In this document: positions 1-5,006 of the stretch, one piece after another | Numbering within the stretch: position 1 is the stretch's first letter | Layout: every line of letters begins with the position of its first letter | NCBI GenBank assembly: GCA_027083045.1 | Contig: JALWQP010000040.1 | Coordinates: 1 to 7,079, forward strand | DNA: 7,079 nt | Direction: 5' to 3' | DNA from: Desulfurococcales archaeon | GTDB lineage: Archaea; Thermoproteota; Thermoprotei_A; Sulfolobales; Desulfurococcaceae | Translations under genes and position numbers: made by a program | The notes under the pieces: model-generated | Seen by the model: only the letters and a program-made list of their open reading frames with translations | What the model was told of the DNA's origin: nothing | Databases searched by the model: none

Positions 1-2390
1 TCCAACTATTCGGTGGAGTACCTAAAATACTCCCAGACGGGACCAGGATTCGTGGAGATATACATGTCCTATTAGTGGGGGACCCAGGTACTGCTAAATC
101 ACAGATGTTGCAATACGCTGCGAGGCTTGCGCCTCGTGGAATATATACTAGTGGAAAGGGCTCATCGGCCGCAGGCCTAACCGCGAGTGTACTACGTGAT
201 AAGCATACCGGTGAGTGGTACCTAGAAGCCGGTGCTCTAGTCCTGGCCGATGGAGGCCTTGCCGCCATAGATGAAATCGATAAGATGAGAGAAGAAGACC
301 GTAGCGCAATCCACGAAGCACTTGAACAACAAAGCTATCATCCAGACTTTGAGATCATGCTGGCCGATGGACGTTTTGTCAAAATAGGGGAATACATTGA
401 TCTCATCATGGAGAAAAACCCTGGCAAGATTTTACATGGTGAAGAAACAGATGTTCTTTTTGTTGACGACGTATTTCTCATAGGATATGATCTCCATACT
501 CGTACACCTCTAATTGTTAGAGCGGACAGGATTAGTAGGCATGTTGCTCCGAGAAGATTTGTGAGATTAAAGTTCAGCAATGGGCGCGAAATAGTTGTCA
601 CTCCTGAACATCCTGTGATTGTGTTCTTGGACGGACGTATCACTGTATTGCCTGCCGAGAAAATAGAGCCCAACATGATTGTTCTTGGCGTCAAAAAATA
701 TCCCGTTCTTGCAGGACATGATTTACGAGTCAGAGGACTTGTAGAGAGATACGGGTTAGAGGGAGCATCTCTGCTAATTTACAAGGCTTTGCTAGGTGAG
801 CTTACCCCAGAGGATGTTGAAAAGCTGAAGGATCTCGGTATACTAAATAAAGGTAATTTGATCGGGAATGATTTCTTGAATGAACTGATAACATCTGAGG
901 AAATCATCCATAGAGTTATTACACTGCTCTTTTCCCGAAAAGCAAATATTAATGGGTGTCTAGTCTCACTACAAATAGGACGTGTTTCGGCCCTATTAAT
1001 CCAGGAAATCCTATGGAGACTTGGAATAAACAGTTTCATAGTCGATAGAGAACTAATTATATCAGGGCCGAAAAGCCTCGAGAAACTAGCACATTATATC
1101 ATTGACGAGGAAACCCGCTCACGCATACTGGAATCAAGCAAAACGTTAGAGGGGTATCCTGATTCATGGCTAGAAATAGTATATGCCATTGCTGGCGGAC
1201 TAAAAGAACTTATAGGCCATGATCTGTTCGAGAGAATCATTGTAGGCGACATATCTGAAACTATGCTGGAAACCATGATATCTGGCATACTTAACGACTT
1301 TACCAAGACAATGGGAGATCTAAGGAACCATAGTGTCTTAAAGGAAAACTATATGTTTCTTCTAACACTAACCGCTGGCCAGGATGTCAGAAAGTTCTTC
1401 ACAAAAATAAGTGATTCTCTCAACAAACTTAAAGAGGTACTGCTAGATATCGAGGAGAAGCTCGGGGATTTCAGTATACCACGGATAGTAGTCGGTAAGG
1501 AAATAATGGAGAATAAGGGCATCAAGTGGGTATATGACATAACTATTGAGCCGTACCACTTATTTGTCTCTCATGGCCTTGTCCTGCACAATACGATCAG
1601 TATTGCTAAGGCAGGAATAGTTGCTAGGTTAAATGCACGGGCCTCGGTCCTTGCGGCTGGTAATCCGAAGTTCGGAAGATATGACCCGAAACAGTCTATA
1701 GGCCAAAACATCGATTTACCACCGCCAATTCTCTCAAGATTCGATCTTATATTTATAATACAGGATATACCGCATGAGAAGAGGGACAGGATGCTGGCGC
1801 GCCACATATTATCTGTCCATGGCAACGTGGAGAAAGCCAAGCCAATCATAGAGCCTCAGTTATTGAAGAAGTATATCAGCTACGCGAGAAGATATGTTAG
1901 ACCTCAGCTAACCCAAGAGGCTGTACATCTTCTTGAGGAGTTCTTTGTATCAATGAGACGTGCTAGTGGTGTTTCAGAAGAAGCTCCAATAGCTATCACT
2001 GCGAGACAGTTAGAAGCTCTTGTCAGATTGAGCGAGGCTCATGCAAAAATGGCGCTTAAAAACAAGGTAACAATAGAGGATGCCGAAGAAGCTGTAAGGC
2101 TCATGTACTATAGTCTACAAAGAGCAGGCATAGATGTAGAGACAGGCAGGATAGACATAGACACAATCATGGTTGGGACACCTCGCAGTAAGCAGGAACG
2201 TATGAAAGCCTTCATCAGGTTCATTGACGAGATATTTGAAGAAACAGACGAGATCGAATACAAGGAGCTCGTGAGAAAAGCAATGGATAAAGGATTTGCA
2301 AGGGACTTCACAAACGAAATGCTCAGAAAACTCAAACGAGAGGGCACAATATATGAGCCGAAGCCTGGAGTAATTGCTAAGATAAAATGA
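1..2390 (+). CDS. mcm: Replicative DNA helicase MCM (5' partial), interrupted by an intein
   Basis: MCM is the hexameric 3'-5' helicase that unwinds DNA at archaeal replication forks. The reading frame is open from position 3 (QLFGGVPKILPDG...), so the N-terminal domain lies outside the window; the GTG at 75 is internal and not a start. Visible helicase parts in order: Walker A GDPGTAKS (78-101), Walker B AIDEID (about 264-281), HEALEQQ then the intein, TISIAKAGI of the pre-sensor-1 hairpin from 1593 with its lysine, sensor 1 AAGNPKFGR (Asn at 1662-1664), arginine finger SRFD (Arg at 1737-1739), the ITARQLEAL sensor 2 region, and a C-terminal winged-helix segment ending at the TGA 2388-2390. 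About 375 extein residues are visible (110 before and 265 after the intein), matching the AAA+ and C-terminal parts of archaeal MCM. A functional helicase requires removal of the intein from the precursor protein. Identification is firm. Confidence 0.97.
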   Translation, partial: QLFGGVPKILPDGTRIRGDIHVLLVGDPGTAKSQMLQYAARLAPRGIYTSGKGSSAAGLTASVLRDKHTGEWYLEAGALVLADGGLAAIDEIDKMREEDRSAIHEALEQQSYHPDFEIMLADGRFVKIGEYIDLIMEKNPGKILHGEETDVLFVDDVFLIGYDLHTRTPLIVRADRISRHVAPRRFVRLKFSNGREIVVTPEHPVIVFLDGRITVLPAEKIEPNMIVLGVKKYPVLAGHDLRVRGLVERYGLEGASLLIYKALLGELTPEDVEKLKDLGILNKGNLIGNDFLNELITSEEIIHRVITLLFSRKANINGCLVSLQIGRVSALLIQEILWRLGINSFIVDRELIISGPKSLEKLAHYIIDEETRSRILESSKTLEGYPDSWLEIVYAIAGGLKELIGHDLFERIIVGDISETMLETMISGILNDFTKTMGDLRNHSVLKENYMFLLTLTAGQDVRKFFTKISDSLNKLKEVLLDIEEKLGDFSIPRIVVGKEIMENKGIKWVYDITIEPYHLFVSHGLVLHNTISIAKAGIVARLNARASVLAAGNPKFGRYDPKQSIGQNIDLPPPILSRFDLIFIIQDIPHEKRDRMLARHILSVHGNVEKAKPIIEPQLLKKYISYARRYVRPQLTQEAVHLLEEFFVSMRRASGVSEEAPIAITARQLEALVRLSEAHAKMALKNKVTIEDAEEAVRLMYYSLQRAGIDVETGRIDIDTIMVGTPRSKQERMKAFIRFIDEIFEETDEIEYKELVRKAMDKGFARDFTNEMLRKLKREGTIYEPKPGVIAKIK
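333..1592 (+). mobile_element. Intein in MCM, 420 aa, Ser1 type, apparently degenerate homing endonuclease
   Basis: This in-frame insertion splits the conserved MCM sequence HEALEQQ|TISIAKAGI. The boundaries follow from the MCM family sequence on both sides. Splicing blocks visible by intein residue: block A from S1 with EIMLADGR (7-14); block B GREIVVTPEHPV, with the TxxH motif T90-P-E-H93; block F YDITIEPYHLFV (401-412); block G ending H419-N420; +1 residue Thr. The expected chemistry is two acyl shifts through hydroxyl nucleophiles (Ser1 and Thr+1) and Asn420 cyclisation. Residues about 137-385 occupy the endonuclease position. RVSALLIQEILWRLGI and the following strand resemble a LAGLIDADG fold, but no GDG/DADG acidic motif is present. 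Sampled 60-base lines at 781, 841 and 901 contain 29, 19 and 21 G+C by hand count; extein lines at 121, 181 and 1621 contain 34, 33 and 32. That suggests a separate origin, although other extein parts are also AT-rich. Confidence 0.93.
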
Positions 2391-2401
2391 CTCTTTTTTC
2401 C
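2391..2401 (+). terminator. T-rich termination signal after mcm
   Basis: CTCTTTTTTCC begins directly after the mcm stop codon, with six T residues at 2394-2399. Runs of T on the coding strand are the usual intrinsic termination signal in archaea. A second T5 run lies at about 2427-2432. No stem-loop is associated. The call rests on base composition and position only. Confidence 0.4.
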
Positions 2402-2530
2402 TCTATTAGCCTCGGTGGGGCGAAAGATTTTTCCTCACGAATCAGGGCTGGAACGCCTCTTCATCGGCCACATAAGATTAAAAATCCCCCTACTCATAAA
2501 CCTTACCAGAACTGTAGAGAGAATAAAAAT

Positions 2531-2540
2531 AAGGAGATGA
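2531..2540 (+). promoter_or_regulatory. Ribosome binding site of the 87-aa gene
   Basis: AAGGAGATGA matches the archaeal anti-Shine-Dalgarno complement AGGAGGTGA with one mismatch and ends 7 nt before the ATG at 2548. It fixes this start and argues against the overlapping short frame that opens at 2387. Confidence 0.75.
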
Positions 2541-2547
2541 TACAGGA

Positions 2548-2811
2548 ATGCAGGAAGCGCCTCAGTACGTGATCAGGATAGGAGATAAAGAAATAGAGAT
2601 CAATCTTGAAACGCTCAATATAATTAGAGAGTATCTTCACCGGCCAATGGGGCTCGACGAGCTAGCCGAGAAACTAGGCCTTGAAGGCTGGGATGAAGCC
2701 TATGAGCTTATAAAGAAGGTGCCCGCGTGGATCATATGGACCCCGCCGACGCTCTGGAAATACAGAGCTGGATGGATAGAGAGAAGAGAGAAAGAGGCAG
2801 GTTCGCCCTAA
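2548..2811 (+). CDS. Conserved-looking small protein of unknown function, 87 aa
   Basis: I do not recognise a characterised family. The protein starts MQEAPQYVIRIGDKEIEINLE, which suggests a short beta hairpin. It continues with a predicted helical stretch IIREYLHRPMGLDELAEKLGLEGWDEAYELIKKVP (residues about 25-59) whose pattern fits a small helix-turn-helix or winged-helix fold. It ends in a Trp-rich, basic tail with WIIWTPPTLWKYR. There are no cysteines, no signal peptide and no membrane segment. A near-ideal ribosome binding site 7 nt upstream of the ATG and a composition typical of a folded protein make it a real gene. It lies 157 bp after mcm on the same strand, with a T-rich terminator between, so it is probably transcribed separately. 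A DNA- or nucleoprotein-binding role would be inference from fold pattern and neighbour only. Confidence 0.8.
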   Translation: MQEAPQYVIRIGDKEIEINLETLNIIREYLHRPMGLDELAEKLGLEGWDEAYELIKKVPAWIIWTPPTLWKYRAGWIERREKEAGSP

Positions 2812-2818
2812 GAATAAG

Positions 2819-2838
2819 AAATAAAACCTGTTTTATTT
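2819..2838 (+). terminator. Perfect 9-bp inverted repeat after the 87-aa gene
   Basis: AAATAAAAC (2819-2827) and GTTTTATTT (2830-2838) are exact reverse complements separated by CT, starting 8 nt after the stop codon. The right arm is T-rich on the plus strand. It may act as a terminator-like hairpin with the inner pairs opened, or as a protein-binding palindrome. Convergent genes meet here, so a termination role is plausible. Confidence 0.45.
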
Positions 2839-2940
2839 ACTAACATTAATATTCTCTAAATCTGAATAAGACTAATAGAATATCAGCTAATAAGCAGCAG
2901 GTCTTCCTCCAACTATCAGATTATATCTCATTCATTTGAT

Positions 2941-2956
2941 AATAAAAGTAAAAAAG
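2941..2956 (-). terminator. T-rich terminator of the ArsR-family gene
   Basis: On the minus strand, downstream of the stop codon at 2966-2968, the sequence reads CTTTTTTACTTTTATT. Two T runs within 16 nt are a typical archaeal termination signal. No hairpin was seen. Confidence 0.5.
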
Positions 2957-2965
2957 ATAATATGA

Positions 2966-3358
2966 TTACTTGCAGAACTCTTTGCCGTGGACTATTAGAT
3001 CCAGTAGCTGCTTGACCCACTTAGGCCCGACAAACTTGTAGTACCTGAACTTCCCTGCCACTCTGACCCGTGCCAGACCACGCTCTCTCAGCAGTGATAG
3101 GTGGTGGGATATCAGGCTCTGCTCCTTACCAGTGATCTTCGTCAACATACATACTGGGAGTTCCTGCTGACTTATCAATGCTAGGATCTTCAGCCTCAAT
3201 GGATTGGCTAGAACCTCAATAATGTCAAGATACTTCTTTAGCTCCTCATCGCCTGGTATCTTGATCTCCTGGTCTAGCTTGTCCTGATAGAACTTCTCGA
3301 GCTCATCAAAACACTTCATATCCTTAACGAGTTCTAATAGTTCTTTGATTTTTACCAT
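2966..3358 (-). CDS. ArsR/SmtB-family winged-helix transcriptional regulator, 130 aa
   Basis: The core at residues about 43-110 is a typical ArsR winged helix: YLDIIEVLANPLRLKILALI (helix 1-2), QQELPVCMLTKITG, then the recognition helix EQSLISHHLSLLRERGLA and the wing ARVRVAGKFRYYKFV. These proteins are usually dimeric repressors that leave DNA when a metal, oxidant or other ligand binds. The classical metal motif ELCVCDL reads ELPVCML here, leaving a single cysteine (C70); other cysteines are C16 and C129. The metal site is therefore not the canonical alpha-3 one, and a thiol/redox or unrelated ligand is possible. The N-terminal 40 residues form a charged helical extension. The ATG start is supported by GGGTGA 6 nt upstream. 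No obvious target gene is adjacent, since neighbours are a convergent unknown gene and a tRNA. Autoregulation is likely, given the palindrome in its promoter. Confidence 0.9.
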   Translation of the reverse strand: MVKIKELLELVKDMKCFDELEKFYQDKLDQEIKIPGDEELKKYLDIIEVLANPLRLKILALISQQELPVCMLTKITGKEQSLISHHLSLLRERGLARVRVAGKFRYYKFVGPKWVKQLLDLIVHGKEFCK

Positions 3359-3364
3359 GTTAAT

Positions 3365-3433
3365 TCACCCACGGGTTTCCTATTCAACATATATAACTAC
3401 ATGCATATAGTATTTCAACGTTATTAAATATAT
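3365..3433 (-). promoter_or_regulatory. Promoter and candidate operator of the ArsR-family gene
   Basis: Reading the minus strand, a TATA-like ATATATTTAATA lies at 3433-3422. A near-perfect 16-bp palindrome follows at 3396-3411 (plus strand ACTACATGCATATAGT, seven of eight pairs complementary). A second TATA-like TTATATAT lies at 3396-3389 and the ribosome binding site GGGTGA at 3370-3365. Starting from the upstream box, transcription would begin near 3401, inside the palindrome, which is the layout expected of an autorepressor site. TTCAAC also occurs twice, at 3384 and 3414. Which box is used cannot be decided by eye. Confidence 0.5.
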
Positions 3434-3551
3434 CTCTGAATATGTCTTGAGAGCTAATTATTTCTCTCATCTGTATGAATGATCCGTGAAAGGATAAAAT
3501 ATCTAACTCTTCTAATGATGCGTTATCTTGTATAATGAAATTGAGAAGTAG

Positions 3552-3661
3552 TGGGGCCGCCGGGATTTGAACCCGGGATCACCGGCGCTCTGTGACACCA
3601 GGCTTGGCTAGGCGGGGTGTCCCCCCAGGCCGGCATCCTAGCCAAGCTAGACTACGGCCCC
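3552..3661 (-). tRNA. tRNA-Pro (anticodon GGG) with a 35-nt intron
   Basis: The minus strand folds as a complete tRNA. The acceptor is GGGGCCG/CGGCCCC (7 perfect pairs). TA at 8-9 is followed by the D-arm GTCT...GGAT, whose loop contains GG. The anticodon stem is CCGGC/GCCGG with loop C-T-GGG-G-[intron]-C, the variable loop TGATC, and the T-arm CCGGG-TTCAAAT-CCCGG with discriminator A. The anticodon GGG lies at 3624-3626, giving proline. Without the intron the tRNA is 75 nt. CCA is not encoded (the gene is followed by CTAC), so the CCA-adding enzyme encoded nearby would be needed. Splicing of the intron precedes maturation. Isotype and boundaries are firm. Confidence 0.95.
3588..3622 (-). other. 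tRNA intron at 37/38 with bulge-helix-bulge splice motif
   Basis: The 35-nt intron lies one base after the anticodon, the canonical archaeal position. Inner helix: GACACC pairs with GGTGTC (6 bp) and closes a 16-nt loop. The outer helix is the anticodon stem. Between them, C32-T33-G34-G35 faces ACAG, giving three pairs plus a G-A mismatch. Three-nt bulges are GG|G on the 5' side and AG|C on the 3' side, each cut after its second base. This is a slightly relaxed BHB, of the kind cut by the heteromeric crenarchaeal splicing endonuclease. The loop includes CCTAGCCAAGC, the exact complement of 11 nt of the D-arm. Confidence 0.88.
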
Positions 3662-3698
3662 TTAATGCCCGTGAATTATTATAGACATGGATAAGGGG

Positions 3699-3711
3699 TT
3701 TATAGGTATTA
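3699..3711 (-). promoter_or_regulatory. Promoter of tRNA-Pro with an adjoining TAATACC element
   Basis: The minus strand reads TAATACCTATAAA, with TATAAA at 3704-3699. This is about 38-43 nt upstream of the mature tRNA 5' end, the usual distance for a short-leader archaeal tRNA transcript. The seven bases TAATACC (3711-3705) abut the box in the place of the BRE and recur five more times in the next 200 bp. Confidence 0.65.
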
Positions 3712-3909
3712 GGTCTAGTCTCTGAATAACTAGGACCGAAAGTATCGGAGGGGGGTGTCTATATATAAGTTTTTCCCCTCGTAGTACTTGTAATACCTAT
3801 TTAAATATGGTTATACATTTTGTTAATACCCACAGTAATACCACTCCATGATATTTTAAAATACATGATTAAGGTATTACTAGGAGGCCCATCTAAGTAT
3901 GGTAATACC
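3705..3909. repeat. Cluster of six TAATACC elements in the tRNA-Pro / zinc-ribbon intergenic region
   Basis: TAATACC occurs on the plus strand at 3791-3797, 3824-3830, 3836-3842 and 3903-3909, and as its complement GGTATTA at 3705-3711 and 3873-3879. Four copies are GTAATACC. Copies 3705, 3791 and 3903 lie 0-2 bp upstream of a TATA-like sequence in their own orientation; copies 3836 and 3873 flank ATTTTAAAAT symmetrically. The region has no convincing ORF. The spacing is irregular and not CRISPR-like. Best read as repeated regulator-binding or promoter elements. Confidence 0.6.
3835..3880. promoter_or_regulatory. 46-bp symmetric dyad around an ATTTTAAAAT box
   Basis: GTAATACC (3835-3842), 10 bp, the palindrome ATTTTAAAAT (3853-3862), 10 bp, GGTATTAC (3873-3880). 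All elements share the same centre at 3857.5. If the AT-rich palindrome acts as the TATA box for the zinc-ribbon gene, transcription would start near 3884, leaving a leader of about 54 nt that contains the GGTGA ribosome binding site. The flanking half-sites would then cover both edges of the pre-initiation complex. Confidence 0.5.
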
Positions 3910-3911
3910 AC

Positions 3912-3931
3912 TATAAAGACAAACTCGGTGA
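3912..3931 (+). promoter_or_regulatory. Proximal TATA box and ribosome binding site of the zinc-ribbon gene
   Basis: TATAAA at 3912-3917 follows a TAATACC element by 2 bp, and GGTGA at 3927-3931 ends 6 nt before the ATG at 3938. A start about 25 nt after this TATA box would fall at the ATG and give a leaderless message without the GGTGA, so the box and the ribosome binding site probably belong to alternative transcripts, or one is unused. Confidence 0.5.
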
Positions 3932-3937
3932 CTATGT

Positions 3938-4228
3938 ATGCCAGTCAAATACGTGTGTCGCCATTGCGGATATGTTTTATGGGAATTTAATAAAGTGGGG
4001 CAGGACTATTTCGGTTTGCCTAGCCCTAGCGAAGTAATAAATGCGCATGGCGGTATATGTCCGAGATGTAAACATGATCTACGTAGACCAAATCTAAAAG
4101 ACATCAAAATAAACATAGCAAGGGGAAGAAAGCCCTTAACGTTAGATATTACCATCCACAGCCGTGTACTGGGTACTGGGCAGGAAGTCCTTCTTATAGC
4201 TCCCGATAAACCTGTTGGAATAGCTTGA
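3938..4228 (+). CDS. Zinc-ribbon protein of unknown function, 96 aa
   Basis: Two CxxC knuckles, C7-RH-C10 and C41-PR-C44, are spaced by 30 residues and define a rubredoxin-like zinc ribbon covering the N-terminal half. The loop between them includes LPSPSEVINAHGG. A basic segment follows (RRPNLKDIKINIARGRK, about 49-65), then a beta-rich tail ending IAPDKPVGIA. I recognise the fold but not a named family. Such small ribbons in archaea often act in transcription, translation or ribosome assembly; that is inference. The ATG start is supported by GGTGA 6 nt upstream. Its 3' end overlaps the convergent kinase-like gene by 35 bp. An unusually elaborate upstream region with six TAATACC elements suggests tight control. 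Confidence 0.85.
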   Translation: MPVKYVCRHCGYVLWEFNKVGQDYFGLPSPSEVINAHGGICPRCKHDLRRPNLKDIKINIARGRKPLTLDITIHSRVLGTGQEVLLIAPDKPVGIA

Positions 4229-5006
4229 TAAGCCATAAATATACAGGTGTAGGGGAATACTTATACTTCCGCAATTGTTCAATAATGTTTTTACTGTCTA
4301 TCCCTAATAATCCTCGCAGGTTTTCACTATATTTGGAACGTATAAATAGATATGATGTCACCATTGTTAGATTATGTGGTCGCCTCCTAATTCTAGCGCT
4401 TTCCCAGTCCAGATAAACCGGTAAATTATCTTGTGTCACGATGATGTGTCCATATGGTCTATTCAGCTCGGTATGATCTATTCCGAGAAGGTCGAAGAGA
4501 TATGAAGCACTTAATACTTTTGTCAATATTTTTAGCAAGCGCTTGGTATTATTTGTGGTAATTGTCTGTTCAATGGCTTTTTCCAGACTAATACCTCTAA
4601 CATACTCAATTCCTATGAAATCCTTTGACCAAAAATAAAGTATAGGTGTGTAGCCAGTTGATGACAGGTAATCTAGCATGATCCCTTCATACTCGAGACT
4701 CTTCCTTCTACTATCAAGGCGTCTTATCTTGAGAGCTATAGGTTTCCCCATATGTTTTAGGCATGCCAGGACTACTATTGACGAATAACCTTTCCCTAGA
4801 ATCCTCAGGTTCTTCTCGATGAGCATCCTGCCGTAATTGAGAAAACCTATAACACCATGTTTTCGTATCTCGTTTACCCGCTTTACAAGTACTTCGCATC
4901 TCTCCTCAGGATAACATAGCATTCTCTTGACATAGGAGTCTGAAGGATCTACTCTATGCAATAATCCATCCAATAAGGCCTTTTCCTCACAAACAATGCT
5001 AGCCAA
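4194..5006 (-). CDS. Archaeal protein-kinase-like protein (predicted Ser/Thr kinase)
   Basis: The sequence fits the archaeal predicted Ser/Thr kinase group COG2112. Visible kinase parts: glycine loop ILGKGYSSIV (69-78), ATP-binding lysine in ALKI (K93), helix-C glutamate in LEYEG (E105 or E107), hinge-like IGIEYVRG (131-138), catalytic loop LLGIDHTELNRPYGHI (D177, with H187), and metal-binding D200 in LDWESA in place of DFG, as in RIO/Bud32-like small kinases. The C-terminal lobe is short, as in that group. The predicted start at 5006 is TTG and overlaps cca by 58 nt, preceded by GAGG; an in-frame ATG at 4922 would give 242 aa with no overlap and retain the whole kinase core. It is the last gene of the thpR-cca cluster, so regulation of RNA processing is possible but unproven. 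The substrate is unknown. Its 3' end overlaps the convergent zinc-ribbon gene. Confidence 0.85.
   Translation of the reverse strand: MASIVCEEKALLDGLLHRVDPSDSYVKRMLCYPEERCEVLVKRVNEIRKHGVIGFLNYGRMLIEKNLRILGKGYSSIVVLACLKHMGKPIALKIRRLDSRRKSLEYEGIMLDYLSSTGYTPILYFWSKDFIGIEYVRGISLEKAIEQTITTNNTKRLLKILTKVLSASYLFDLLGIDHTELNRPYGHIIVTQDNLPVYLDWESARIRRRPHNLTMVTSYLFIRSKYSENLRGLLGIDSKNIIEQLRKYKYSPTPVYLWLIKLFQQVYREL

Noticed and set aside
2400..2500. Possible minus-strand C/D box sRNA (GATGA ... CTGA ... GTGAGGA ... CCGA)
   Set aside because: Box C is degenerate, the guide intervals of about 15-16 nt are longer than usual, and I could not match either guide to rRNA or tRNA with confidence.
2387..2572. 61-codon plus-strand frame whose ATG overlaps the mcm stop (ATGA)
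   Set aside because: The overlap resembles translational coupling, but the product is low-complexity basic and Pro-rich, spans a T-rich terminator and runs into the 87-aa gene, which has its own strong ribosome binding site.
3519..3526. Box C-like AATGATG upstream of tRNA-Pro
   Set aside because: No properly spaced D box or D'/C' pair follows.
3433..3728. 10-nt direct repeat TCTCTGAATA at 3433 and 3719
   Set aside because: Short, AT-rich and without matching context at the two places; consistent with chance.
3748..3780. GAGGGG ... CCCCTC inverted repeat around TATATATAAG
   Set aside because: The arms are a G run and a C run in a low-complexity stretch; a 6-bp match here is weak evidence for a site or hairpin.
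3705..3909. TAATACC repeats considered as a CRISPR or integration-site array
   Set aside because: Units are too short, are in both orientations and are irregularly spaced; no cas gene or integrase is nearby.
4225..4416. 63-codon plus-strand frame
   Set aside because: It lies antisense within the kinase-like gene, whose conserved residues are clear, and has no protein-like features.
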